Below are positions 35,801-46,904 of a stretch of 64,000 nt of DNA, in pieces. Each line of letters starts with the position of its first letter. Positions within the stretch are counted from its first letter, which is position 1. The notes under the pieces are model-generated. The model made no database searches, was not told the DNA's origin, and was given only the letters and a program-made list of their open reading frames with translations. The DNA lies in assembly GCA_025094145.1 (NCBI GenBank), contig JALLLS010000026.1, positions 124,001 to 188,000 on the forward strand, written 5' to 3'. This DNA is from Spinellus fusiger (lineage: Eukaryota; Mucoromycota; Mucoromycetes; Mucorales; Phycomycetaceae). Made by a program: the position numbers and the translations under genes.

Positions 35801-37930
35801 GCAAGAAAAGCTTCAGCAACCGCATTAAAGTGATCTGTAGACAGTGTATGAATGGTTTTGCATGCATCCTCCTTACTTACTTTCTCCATCCACAAACCAC
35901 TTGACTTTGGCATTGTGTCGAATAGGAGCAAAAGAACCAAATCTATGGTTTTTAATCCAAGGACTCTCGCTCTGTACTTTCTTAATGCTCTCCAACCATT
36001 CTTCCACCTCACGTTGGCCGCACTTGATCTCAAAGCGACGAAACATGTTCTCAAGAATAATAGTTGTATGACTCAACATGCCAGATCTTCCTAATTCGAC
36101 TCGAAAACTCTTATCCAGCATCAACACAGCTGTTGGAGAGGTCGACGCAATATTATCACAAAAGGCAATGTACCTGTTGTGTATAGTTTTTTTTTTCTTC
36201 TTCATCAATCCTCATGCCAACAATCTTGTTTTCTTGCTTTTTTCTTTCTTTCTTTCTTTCTTATTTCTGTTCTCACTTACGAATCACGTAATATCACCCA
36301 TTTGGTCTTCCATGCTTTACTCGTCCAGAAACGACACAGCCGCCGATTCCTAAAATTGATACGGTTGTCCAAATACCCTTCTTTTCCCTTCCACCCCATG
36401 TCTTGAACAATACTCGTAGCCGACAATTCCAGAAACTCACAGATATCATAGCTCACCAGCATATGGGCCTTTTGCAGTAGTTCTGTCAGGTAGTTGGTAA
36501 GGGAATCTCTTCGCTCCAATGCTATGAGTTTCTTTTCTTCATCCTGCGTGTCTTCCTCTTCACGGTCCAACCCCCATGTTGACTTGGCCACGCGCAGTAG
36601 ACTCCGCAGTTGGTCGGGGAAGGCAGGCGGGGCAGGGACATGTGCGGAGACACTGGATTTGAGCAGTAGACTGAAATGCAGTTTGACGAAATCGGTAATG
36701 GACCGTCGAATCACCCATCGTACATCGCCATATTGCAATTCAATACGGAACACCCATTGGTTGAGTCCATTGGCAAGTAATTCAGAATCAGTGACAAGAA
36801 CCTGTTAGGCAAGAGATGAGAAGAAAGAAGAAAGAAAGAAGAAAGAAAGAAGAAACTCTACCGAGATACATTGCATAAGAATAGGCGGCTGTAAGTAAAC
36901 ATATAAAATAGAGTCCATGTCATAAGAGAAAGATGAGTCATTTTGGACATGATAAAAGTCAATAGGATGTGGCATGAAGAGAGAGAGGGAAGAGGAGGAC
37001 ACACTTTACCAGTCGTCTGTCATTCTCGTCTGTAGAAAGAGCAATGAAAGCAGGCTCAAACAGGGGAGGATAGAAAGGCACAAGGGCCTGTACAGTGGGT
37101 GCTGTGGGTCGTAGGACAGGTGTGGGTGCTTGGAGATGTGAAATGAACCGAACTCTGTCTACTGTTTTATCCCATTGCTGCTTCGTAGGGGGCTGTGTTC
37201 CTTCTTCCAATGCCTGTGCCTGTTCCTGTAGTTCTTCTGTCTCGTTCTCTTTTCGTGTCTCTTCTTCCTGTTCTTCCCGTTCACTGAGGGGCTGTGTCTC
37301 TACAATCACAGGAATCATGGCAGGTGCATGTGTCTCGGAGGATTCTTCAGTGGGGTAGGGATGGGCAAAGAAGTTATCTTCGTGGTGTGGTTCAGAATAA
37401 GAGCGAGAAAGCCCCAAGGGTCCTGGTGAATCTGTGTGCTTCAAATCATGCGTAGAAGGAAGAGCATCGTCTTCTTGTCGAGGAGGTTGGTAGCTGGGCG
37501 TATACATGCTGCGTCCTCTCTTGACTGTAGGGCTGCGTCCAAATAGCGTGCCTCGGGTCAATTCAATGCTATCACTGCTTCTATCGTCTCCAATGTATCT
37601 CTGTCCAAACACATCCTGGGATGTCTCTTCTGGCTCTGACGGATAAAAGGGTATTTTGCTGAGGACATTTTTCCACTGAAGAGACGCATCGGATCCAAGG
37701 TGGGTGATCCATGTCTTTCGGTCTCCCGGGGGAGTTCTTGTAGAAGATCCTAATCCATGTTCCCCCCTCTCTTGCTGTGTGTCCTGCTCTTCCTGCTCTT
37801 CCTGCTCTTCCTGCTCTTCTTGTTCTCTTCTTCCTTCTTCAGGTAGGTGTGACGGGTAAGGAGAATAGCGGTGGTGCTGGGCCTTTCTCTGGGCAAAATA
37901 CTCTGCTGTGTCAATAATAGGATTGGACAT
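32880..37930 (-). CDS. SPO14: Phospholipase D with PX and PH domains (Spo14/PLD1 type)
   Basis: Cleaves phosphatidylcholine to phosphatidic acid and choline at membranes. It serves secretion, signalling and, in yeasts, sporulation. The start at 37930 opens a long disordered region (residues 1 to about 290; Glu/Gln-rich, many Ser/Pro). Then come a PX domain ([17 protein letters not shown]...), a PH domain ([14 protein letters not shown]... TKWVILRDS) and the catalytic part: [37 protein letters not shown], first HKD motif HHEK (split by an intron near 35400), [21 protein letters not shown], and second HKD motif [20 protein letters not shown]. The C-terminus reads [10 protein letters not shown] and ends VTPLVIFT. 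At least a dozen introns, with a product near 1350-1400 residues. All catalytic residues are present. Confidence 0.94.
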
Positions 37931-38243
37931 GAATGGCCCACAGCTATAAAAAGAAGAATAAAGAAGAATAAAAAAAATAAAAAATAAAAATAAAAAATAG
38001 AAAATAAAAAATAAAAGAAGCGATAAATAATAGAAATTAGAAAGGCCACCTTTATTTTTTTATTTTATTTTATTTTATTTTATTTTTAACCTTTATTTTA
38101 TTTTTCTTCTTCAGTTCTATAGATTGGTTTAATATAAATATCGCTCTTATTCGTTCTTTTTTTTTTTCTTTCTTTTCTGTACGCTAAGGATCTCTTTCCC
38201 CTCCCATTCTAATAATAATAATAATAATAGAGAGAAACGGCGT
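37931..38243. other. Spacer between the ArfGAP 3' end and the PLD start
   Basis: A-rich tracts with AATAAAA units (37950-38035) and TTTTATTTTATT tracts (38052-38105). This is the PLD promoter and the ArfGAP terminator region. An (AAT)n run lies at 38209-38229. No gene was seen. Confidence 0.55.
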
Positions 38244-40058
38244 CTAATGTCTTTGCCAGTCCTGCTGTGATAGGTGCGTTGCAGTTCCCATAGCAGTAAG
38301 AGAAGAAGGGGTGGCAAATAAAGGCAATGGTGTTTTGTGGTGTACAGAATAGATGGGTGTACTCAATGAAGCGAATGGATTCGATAATGTCGTACTTTGA
38401 ACTGGTGGGTACACAGGAAGCGTACTTTGTGGCTGACCATACCAGTGCATGCCATTTTGGGTGTTTCCTGAGGCATGCAATGCTAATACAGTGAGACAAA
38501 GAAGAAGAAAAGAGACTTACAAGAAGAAAAGGGATCTGCAGCAGTTCCAAATGAAGTCTGCTGTTGAATTGGCTGTTGTTGTTGATGGAAATGGGAGGGT
38601 GTTTGTTGTGAAAACAGGGACTGTTGTTGATGTGGTTGCTGTACTTGTTGCTGCTGTAAGAATGGAGAAGGCTGTTGTTGGTGTGGTTGCTGTACTTGTT
38701 GCTGCTGTAAGAATGGAGAAGGCTGTTGTTGGTGTGGTTGCTGTACTTGTTGCTGCTGTAAGAATGGAGAAGGCTGTTGTTGGTGTGGTTGTTGTACTTG
38801 TTGCTGCTGTAAGAAGGGAGAAGGCTGCTGCTGTACTTGTTGCTGCTGCTGCTGTAAGAAGGGAGAAGGCTGCTGATGTACTTGTTGCTGTACTTGTTGT
38901 GGTTGCTGGAATGCTATCTGAGCTGAAGACTGAAATGGCGACGAGTGGAAATTACTCACTGAAGGAGATGCCATAGAGTGTGTATAAAAGGGATTTCCTC
39001 CTATCACCGGCTTTGTCTCTTGTAAATCAATAAGAGTGGCTGTCTTGACTCCCGCCAATTGATGAGATTGACGCTCTGTTGTGGACTGTGCCCGACCAGT
39101 AAAGTGTTGAGAGACTGGACTACTAGAAAAGGCAGAAAGTGCTGCTGTTGTGGGTGGTGGTGGTGGTGGTGTGGGTGTTTTGGCCTCTTCAAGAAGACCA
39201 ATTGCCACATTCACATTGCCACCAGATCGACGAAGAGCTTCTTTATTATCAGCCATGTCTATATATCCCATCATGTACATTTTAGCCAATTGCTCATCTT
39301 CTGTCATTGTTGGTGTCGCTACTACACTGTCTTGATATCGAGTCAGCACTTCAATAGCAGACTGTACATTGCCCTGTGTCTGTCTTAATACTTGAAGATT
39401 ACGCTCTTCATCCCTGAATCCCAAGTCCCTTAACTGCATAAGACTACGGTGTATGTCTTCTTTACCATCTCGGAAGAGCATGGTCAATGGTACCGAGGAG
39501 GAGCGCTTGGGAAGATGTTGTTTAGAGTGTGCCTCTGGGACAAGAGCATTCACAAAAGACCGTTTTTCCCATTTACTACGGATGTATCTCTCCATGGCAC
39601 TGCCCAAAACATATCAGAAGAACTCTTTCTTTCTTTGTTGACTTACTGCTCATCTTCAATGGCGAGTGGCAAAGGATGTCTATCGGGATGAGGGTTCATG
39701 ACATTGTTGATATGACTATTACCACCCAGTTTGCGTAGTACCTGACTCAGCAGTAAGAGAATGAGCTTATCCTTTCATGCCCTTACATCAATCTGGTCCA
39801 ACGTCCACTGGTCCATTGTCATTGACTTGATTTTGGATATGTGAGTTCCCATCTTGCGATGAAGACCAGCACAACGGACACACAAGAACACACCGAGAGA
39901 ATAAGACACCCATCGAGGGTCTAACATGAGTGACGTTCTTCAAGACACCTACTTTTTGCTGTACAGTCTGCACAATAGTCATTGCCAGGCACTTTGAGCA
40001 AATCAGCCAGGATGCGCTCATGGCGTTCTTGGGTTGCTTTAGATTGTCGTTCTGCCAT
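38244..40058 (-). CDS. ArfGAP with UBA domain and Gln-rich tail (Gts1-like)
   Basis: GTPase-activating protein for Arf GTPases in vesicle traffic. The start at 40058 opens [17 protein letters not shown]. The zinc finger is split by an intron: NDYCADC|, then [20 protein letters not shown]. It has the CxxC-x16-CxxC spacing and the catalytic Arg of the family (in HRK). [12 protein letters not shown] and [14 protein letters not shown] follow. A UBA-like part has [21 protein letters not shown] and a second related stretch ([21 protein letters not shown]). The tail is almost all Gln, Pro and His with a 17-residue tandem repeat. The order ArfGAP-UBA-polyQ matches yeast Gts1. The last exon starts after 38520 and ends TAG at 38244. 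Confidence 0.88.
38630..38890 (-). repeat. 51-bp tandem repeat inside the ArfGAP tail
   Basis: About four copies of a 51-base unit encode a 17-residue repeat ([17 protein letters not shown]), with shorter variants on the right. Units are almost identical, so copy number is likely to vary between strains. Confidence 0.9.
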
Positions 40059-40187
40059 GGGATGAAGAAAACAAGAGACAACAGGACAAGCGAGAAATGC
40101 AGCGATGTCACTCGTGCGGAGTCAGGCCCACGTGGCACATATCGAAATGGTACACCTCTCTTTCCTTGTCTTTCTACTCCCAGCAGA

Positions 40188-40345
40188 AATATACACTATA
40201 CACTATACACTATACACTATACACTATACACTATACACAATATACACAATATACACAATATACACACTATACACAATATACACACTATACACACTATACA
40301 CACTATACACAATATACACAATATACACAATATACACAATACATA
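40188..40345 (+). repeat. TATACAC microsatellite in the ArfGAP upstream region
   Basis: Repeated ATACACT/ATACACA units fill the space between the ArfGAP start (40058) and the ATP23 stop (40385). It opens all three plus-strand frames, but none is a gene. A related array lies upstream of ATP23 at 41138-41262. Confidence 0.95.
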
Positions 40346-40384
40346 AAAGAACAGCTTTTTATTCCCAAACATTCTTCTGCATTG

Positions 40385-41042
40385 TCAGGCAAAAGGTGCC
40401 TGGTCATGAGCACACTTGTCGAACACTTGCTTCACTATAAACTCAGCATTCGTACAGTGGAGGTTTGTGGATAGGATAGCATCTCTCTTTATGCATTGAG
40501 TTTTAAGGTGGGCAGGGGTAATATGAGCGCATTGTCCTATCAATACAAAAGAGTAATACAAAAAGGCAATGTTGAGACTAGGCTGTGGTTTTACATGTAT
40601 TTACCGAGACAAGAAGCCCTGACTTCTCCACAGGCAATAGCATGGCACAGACTGTTGAATTTGCCTTGACGAGTAGAGTCAAAGGCATGGACTAGCTCAT
40701 GCACCACTGTTTCTTCAATGTCCTGCCTGTTTTTCATGTGTTCACAGCAGAGAACTATTCTTTTACAGATGTGTTATTTCGCACAGACACATAGGCATAG
40801 TCCATGGATCTGTGGTGTACCTTTTGTAGTGTCCATCATAATAACCTACACGGCTCTTCACAGTGTCAGTCTTCACTACACCACGGGATTACCTCTTGGA
40901 CGGTCTCTTTACACGGACGACACGTAATCCCTCTCTTGAGAGCAGTGGTGTCCAGGGCAAAAATAGCCTCGAGTAAAACAGCCACTCTGGTGGATGTGCT
41001 GAGGACTTCTCCCAGTTCCTTAGTGCACTGCTGTTCATTCAT
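40385..41042 (-). CDS. ATP23: Mitochondrial metalloprotease Atp23
   Basis: Inner-membrane protease and chaperone facing the intermembrane space. In yeast it matures the Atp6 subunit and helps assemble the F-O part of ATP synthase. Exons read on the minus strand give MNEQQCTKEL, GITCRPCKE, VGYYDGHYK, RIVLCCEHMKNRQDIEETVV and then HELVHAFDSTR, the HExxH zinc-protease motif with the Atp23 context. ACGEVRAS and a Cys-rich tail ending in KCAHDQAPFA follow. It has about four introns and roughly 165 residues, at the short end of the family. Many Cys fit Mia40-dependent folding. There is no clear N-terminal presequence, as is usual for Atp23. Confidence 0.9.
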
Positions 41043-41360
41043 ACTACCACTGATAAGCTATTCCCGTGGAGAAGAAAAGAAGAAAGGGGAGCTTACTATG
41101 TAGGTTTCTTCCATTCATACAACCGCATCTTTTCTACACTACACACTATAATCTACACACTACACACTATACTCTATACTCTATACTCTATACACTACAC
41201 ACTATACACTACACACTATACTCTATACTCTATACTCTATACTCTATACTCTATACTCTACTTTAGAGGAGAAGAGGAAAAAGAGGAGTACTGTGACTAT
41301 TAAAAAGTTCTGTATAAAAATTAATACACTAAAAACGACAGTTCTCCCCACACACACAGC
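41043..41360. promoter_or_regulatory. Divergent promoter region, ATP23 / NELF-C/D
   Basis: 318 bases between two start codons. A tandem (TACACACTATACTC) array at 41138-41262 fills its middle. A G/A-rich stretch and an AT-rich stretch lie closer to the NELF-C/D start. Confidence 0.6.
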
Positions 41361-43598
41361 ATGACTACTACCTTGGAAGACTATCGAAAAGTGTTTGCAA
41401 AGCCAGGCAAGAAAGCAGTCCATACTCATCCCCTCCTAACTCATGCCTAGACGCCATTCTCGAGCCTAATGTGTACTCGGACGCACTACTGGGCTATTTG
41501 AAGAATGGAGGAGCCCCTATGGATGCTGTCACTGCACTCTCAGAGTCCTATATTGGGCTGCCCTCCATGAACAACGTTACTGCTGATAATGCACGCAGCA
41601 TAGGCATGGACATCACTCATGTTATGCAACAAGCACTGAAGAACTTGCTTATTAACCAATTCAACCCTACTGTGTTTGATACGTTCTTTATGGGGTCGGA
41701 TGTAAGCACACATGGTCTCATAGCAGAGAGATAACACACCTACAGAACCATATGGATCCTGTCTGGGTCGCTAGTCTTGTTCAAGATGATTACTTCCGAC
41801 AGACTGTTTACAAGTTACTGGAAATCCACCCTCGCTGTGCCTTTCTTAACTTTATTGTGTTGGTAAGAGGTCTTTTGTTATTGCTATTGTATCGAATGCT
41901 AAGGAAGAGACTGGTCTGGTGGAGACAGCAAATAGCAGAGGCAGGGTACAGTGATGAAACAGCGACATTGAAAACAGCCTCTACATCACTCTTGATCTAT
42001 AACCAGATCCTCAATGCATCTCTTAACCAACTTATTCCAAAAGATGACCTGGCATTTGAGGACTATCTTCCTGATCTTGTGGTAGGTAGAGAGCAGCAGC
42101 AGCAACAGCAGCAGGGTCATAATAATCCTTTGTTGGTTTTGTTTTATTATATTTTATTATATTTTGGTTAGAGAATATGCTGTGAAAGAGAAGAGACCTA
42201 CATGTATGCACAGATTCTACTGCACAAACTACACCAAGACTACAATGGACAGCCCTTGGTACGATTGATGGCTGAACTGGAGAAGGCTGCAGTTCAACAT
42301 GGACAGTGAGTGAATGAGAAGGGTTATGGTAATATGCACTGACAAGAAGAAATAGTCAGTCTTTTGTGGATATTCTCAGAATATCACTGTCCAATGCACC
42401 ACGACAACTGTCGGCTGCTTTAAAGGCTATCTTGGGCACACAACAATTGACAGCAGGCGACATTCGAACAGTGAGTAGCATAGTAGTGGGATCTGTATCT
42501 CATATCGATTCAAGATATTTAGTATCTACAATGTAGCCAATGCACCTTCTGTACATCACATCTGCCGATTTGATTTCCTAGGTAAGAGCATTAGAGAAAG
42601 ATAATAAATAAATAAAAAGGGTGCACAGCAATAACAGATGATGTATGATTGGGATAAAACAGAGATCCTCCTCAAGGCAGTGTATGTGCCTGAGAGTGGT
42701 CCTATACTACGACCCGATACTACAGATCAAGTTATCTTTCTAATTGCCTATGCTGTTACTGTAAAAGAAACAGACACTCAACAGGTAAATACAATGTCTG
42801 TCTGTCTATCCACCTGCATCAGTAGAATAACCTCCAGTCTATGCATTTCAAGTTACAAGAAACACATGAAGTGGCTACAGTGCTTAAGAATCTTAATGTG
42901 GCACTCCGAGAAAAGGCAAAAGGCATCGATTTCTCGGGTGCTATGGAGGCCATTCTTACTGCCATTCGGTAAGCAGGGATGGGGTGTGGGTTGATAAGAA
43001 GGTGTATTCAATTGTTGCTGGTGTTTTAATATAGACTGCCTGTAGGATCCATGGCTGTGTTAATGTGGACAGAATACATTTCTATTCACACATCATACTA
43101 TGAAAACTACTATCGAACTACAGAAATACCTCTGCCTCATCTCTTGTTGGATGAGATTGCAGACCGTCATCCACTGCAACAGCCTTTTGTTTTTCAAGTC
43201 ATTAAGCGATGTCTTGTTCATCGATATCAGAACTTTGCACCTGAGATTCTTGTAGGTGGCATCTTTGTTACTCTTTCTTCCTTTTCTTACCAATGCTTAT
43301 TGTGGTGTATGGATAGATGGTCCTGCAAAAGACATGGGTGAATCGGCTGCTGTATCTGGTGCAACTTCATTATACGATGCCTGTACTTGATTATATGAAG
43401 GGAGAAGGACAGGAATTGGATGATAGTCTGACTGTTCACTTTATTGAGAAGATCCTTGATATGTGTCAACCGCCTTACTCTCCTGAGCTTGTTCAGGCCA
43501 TTGCTGAAATTGTAGAGCGTATCCAGGTGACACTTCATTTGTTGAAGGATGTGAAGGCTAGAGTGACACTCTTCTTTGGTAAGTTGGAGGGAACTTGA
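41361..43598 (+). CDS. NELFCD: NELF-C/D (TH1) subunit of negative elongation factor
   Basis: In animals NELF holds RNA polymerase II paused near promoters. C/D bridges NELF-A to B. Exon 1 (41361-41403) encodes MTTTLEDYRKVFAKP. A GC-AG intron joins it to DAILEPNVYSDALLGYLKNGG, close to the animal phrase around AILEPNVY. Later parts follow TH1 along its length: LSESYIGLPSM, ALKNLLINQF, DDYFRQTVYKLLEIHPRCAFLNF, IAEAGYSDETATLKTAS, SLNQLIPKD, ICCEREETYMYAQILLHKL, SMAVLMWTEYIS, ETHEVATVLKNLNVALREK and ILDMCQPPYSPELVQ. About ten introns and roughly 530 residues, near the animal length. The match runs end to end, so a chance hit is unlikely. Confidence 0.85.
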
Positions 43599-44061
43599 GG
43601 ACATGAAAATATAGGCTTATTTGAAGAAGCAAAAACAGAAGAAGCAAAAAGTGGACAAGACACTATTATTTAGGAAAGAGTTGTAGTGTTTTTGTTTTTG
43701 TTTTTGTTTTTGTTTTTATTATGAGGAATGAGAACAAGTTGTATCTTTAGGAGTGATCCGTGGCATGTTCACTTTTTATGTATCTTGTCAATACCCTTCT
43801 CTCGTTCATGTTGGCTAGGATATATATGTTATATTACAGAGAGTATCAATAGAATAGGCTCCACTCCTCTATTACAAATAACCCATGGTATGGGTTTACG
43901 ACCATACAACAATGAGAGATGATATTAAGTGGAATGGATTCTATTCATGGATTGACTACTAGTGCCATCCATTGCTATTAGCCTATAGTCTTTTTTATTT
44001 ATTTATTTAAGGAAAAGAAGGGGATGTATATTCATTCTTGTGTAGTCTATTGTATTCTCTG
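43599..44061. other. Spacer between NELF-C/D and Tc1 element 2
   Basis: A (TTTTTG)n tract lies at 43688-43720. The rest is AT-rich, with no frame showing a domain. It is the boundary between the gene block and the second transposon-rich block. Confidence 0.5.
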
Positions 44062-44063
44062 TA

Positions 44064-45401
44064 CAGCCACACCCAATTGAATTGAATACTTTTGAAAATA
44101 AATTTCAGGACAAAGTATTTAGGATATGTTCAACATTACATAACACACTTTACATTTGATATAGAGGCTTCAAACTTTCACACAACAGAGCTCAACATCT
44201 TTAATTATAGAAAATAAAATAATAATAATATAATTAATATTTTGTATGGCCTCTTTTGGTATCAATGACAGCCTGGCATCTGTCGGTCATACTCAGAACT
44301 CATCGTTGTGCAAGTTCAACACCAACTGTCTCCCACTCCTCTGCAAGTAGAGCCTTCAAACTTTCTATATTGGTGATAGATACCCTTCTTTCCTCAATTC
44401 GTCTTTCCAAGGCCCACGAGATATGTTCAATTGGGCTCAAGTCAGGGATTTGTGTGGGCCAGTAATCAAAATGCCTGATCTGATGCGTCTCTTTCCATCA
44501 TCTGGCATAGCCCCCATTATGACAGCTAGCACCATTTTCTTGTAACAAAAACTCACTGTTCTCTTTATGATACAATTCCATGAAACAAGGATGAAAACTA
44601 CCACCCAAAATTTTGATATATTCGTCTTGGTTTACAGTGCTATCAACAAAGACTCATGGGCCAAATCCGCCCGCCCAAAAACAGCTCCAAAGCATGACCC
44701 CACCGCCACCAAACTTCGTTGTTAAAACAATAGGATTAGGATCATACCTTTCTCCAACTTTTCTGATGACACGGGCACCTCCATCGTTTCCTTTCACGGT
44801 GTACCTGGACTCATCAGACCAGACGACGGCTTTCCACTGGTCGTTCGTCCAATTGACATGTTCTTTAGCCCAACAAAGCCTTTTCTCTTTGTGTTTTGCA
44901 GTTAAGACTGGCTTGTGGTCTACATAAAAAGATCCGAACCCTAGCTAATTGCAGTAACTGGTAATGGTGTTTCTACATACATCAACCTGAATCTTCAACA
45001 TTTCCAATTTCAGTTGATTGTATGAGGCAAATGGGTTCTCTCTAATGAACTTTTCTAGGTGTCTGAGGTCCCTCTCATTCACTTTTTTACGTTTTCCATG
45101 AATCTTTAAACGCAATGATGACCCACTAACTTTGATGTTTCTGATACTATTTTGAACTGTGGGCTTTTTCATCTCAACTACGTTTGTAGTGACAGTCAAT
45201 TTTAATCCAGCCTTCAACATGTAATAAATGCTCCACAATCTTCTATCTTTTGCCCTATCCTATTCTTTACAAGTGTGATTTTTTGAATATCTATCTTACA
45301 TAGTGTGTAGGTTTAACACTTTGGAAAAAATAAGAGTTTTATGCAAAGATAAAGGTATTATTAAAATTTAGGCAAGTATTAAATTCAATTGAGTGTGACT
45401 G
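44064..45401 (-). mobile_element. Tc1/mariner-type DNA transposon 2, inactive
   Basis: TA dinucleotides at 44062-44063 and 45402-45403 flank imperfect terminal inverted repeats. The left begins CAGCCACACCCAATTGAATT and the right, reverse-complemented, begins CAGTCACACTCAATTGAATT. The match extends about 32 bases. Length is 1338 bp. The ends differ from element 1, so this is a separate family. Confidence 0.88.
44225..45240 (-). pseudogene. Tc1-family transposase, broken, catalytic Asp lost
   Basis: On the minus strand the N-terminal DNA-binding part reads MKKPTVQNSIRN...RDLRHLEKFIRENPFASYNQL. The catalytic part reads VVWSDESRYTVKG, FGGGGVMLW and LQENGASCHN, where family members have Asp in the E-D-N position. 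It ends with PDLSPIEHISWALE. Stops interrupt it near 44650, 44510 and 44310, and a frameshift lies near 44945. The lost second Asp and at least three stops make it dead. It lies on the same strand as the other two Tc1 remains. Confidence 0.88.
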
Positions 45402-45403
45402 TA

Positions 45404-45691
45404 GAAGAGCGTATTTCTATTTACACACCTAAAGATTTTTGGGATATAAAAGTAAATATACAGACAATAAAATCGCAATATTCTTATGATTGGCTAATGT
45501 GTTTTAAAAGGGTATTTTCGCTGTCTAAATGAACTATTTCAAACTTTGTCTGCCTATTCTAGCAATAGCTACACTATCTTCATAAAGTATTAGTGCATCT
45601 TTGGTAGATAAAATAGTATAGAAATGTGGTATGGTTCAAAAAAGACTTACGTGTGTCTTGGTTCAGTGCAGCGATAAATATACCAGATTCT
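45404..45691. other. AT-rich spacer
   Basis: A word resembling the R1 end (ACACACCTAAAGATTTT) occurs at 45423-45439. Otherwise nothing was recognised. Confidence 0.4.
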
Positions 45692-45953
45692 TTTTTTTTA
45701 TGTTTTGGTAGGTCGGCTACTACTAGCTAACCGTTTGTCTGATTGTTGTTGATTAATAAAGATCAAAAGTTTCATTCTATGAAATGGGATTAGGCTATTG
45801 ACATTCTGATTTTCCACAGCAGGAGTACCTTTATATGAATAATTAGTTATGAAACACTGGAGTATCACTGTCTTTCTCCTCAAGGTATCTTGCAAACCTT
45901 TCACAATTAACTGTTGAAGATGTATGTCTTGATAGAGATAACTCGGCTTCTAT
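45692..45953 (-). pseudogene. Fanzor/TnpB-like fragment, region before the catalytic core
   Basis: Minus-strand frames give RHTSSTVNCERFARYLEEK, then, after a stop and frameshift, IPFHRMKLLIFINQQQSDKR and a stop. From memory this order (NC.R....YLEEK, then F.K.KL..FIN.Q.S.KR) is typical of the segment just before the RuvC core in many mucoromycete Fanzor/TnpB-like proteins. Nothing of the zinc ribbon follows. It is a truncated and mutated relic. The family call is weaker than for the copies at 1.2 and 58.4 kb. Confidence 0.4.
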
Positions 45954-46384
45954 TCAATACCAGTGATTGAGTTCTTCACTGCTACAATCTTTAGAGTAGG
46001 TTCCATGAAGAAAATAAAATAAAGACGAGTTGACCTTTTTTTCTTTTTATACTATTTCTGTTTTATAATTGGTTTTTACATGCCACTGATTCAATCCGTG
46101 ATCTGAAAACTAAGAAGTTGTGTTAAAGCATAAAGCTTGTATATCTATCAATGGAAACTGTGAATCCTATGAGCTTTCTATGCACATACACAGCTCCATA
46201 CAATAAGTGAATAGACATCAATTTTATTTTATTTTGAAAAATAAAGGTATATCTATTAGTCAAAGATGTTCATAATAAAAGATTCATGGAATAACACGGG
46301 ATTTGGAATAGTTGTTCTTTAGATGATTGTCTACATTTTTATTATAAAAATATTACTCAGTGCTTTGTAACAAAGTCTTTATTT
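45954..46384. other. AT-rich spacer
   Basis: No frame, RNA gene or repeat was recognised. Confidence 0.4.
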
Positions 46385-46742
46385 TTAATCACTCTAGTCC
46401 CTTTATTATTGCCCACAACTGTCAAACAGGATTCGTCAGACCAAACAACCTTGCTTTTACATCACTCATATTTATCAAATGAAATGCAATTGTTTGCATA
46501 GGGTTTCTATGAATAGACAAAATGATTTCCAGTTTTGAAGTAGATGAAACCTTTTTTAGGTCTTCCTGTATGTATTTTGAGTTGAAATTTGCCTTTGTTT
46601 TTATACAATAGGACAATCTGTGCTCTTTGGGATGTCGACATTGTCAGCAATCTCCTGATAAATAGTATGTCTTTTTCCATTGTCCTGTGATTTGACCTCT
46701 AATAGACATATTATGCTCTCTTCTTTTGATGGGACCATCATG
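46385..46742 (-). pseudogene. Tc1-family transposase fragment (element 3)
   Basis: The minus strand starts MMVPSKEESIICLLE, an N-terminal transposase-like stretch, with IYQEIADNVDIPKST following. It reaches the first catalytic motif as KVVWSDESCLTVVG with NNKGTRVI behind it. Stops and frameshifts lie between, and the rest of the catalytic core is missing. No terminal repeats were found. Confidence 0.7.
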
Positions 46743-46904
46743 TTTTTGGCTAAGAGCTCGCTGATTCTCATTGCTTGAATAAGTTGTAAAATAAAAAAAA
46801 TGGAAAATTGATTTGCTGTCCACTCATTTATTGCATGGGACTGTATACCTCACCAGAATAAGAATATTTTTTATTCTTTTGTCTTATTATTATATTGTTA
46901 TTTC
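46743..46904. other. AT-rich spacer between the Tc1 fragment and R1
   Basis: Nothing recognised. Confidence 0.4.

Noticed and set aside
38449..38976. Plus-strand frame with Val/Ala repeat units
   Set aside because: Antisense of the Gln-rich ArfGAP repeat.
40097..40474. Three plus-strand frames of about 110-140 codons
   Set aside because: Open in every frame because the TATACAC array lacks stops; they overlap the real minus-strand ArfGAP and ATP23 genes.
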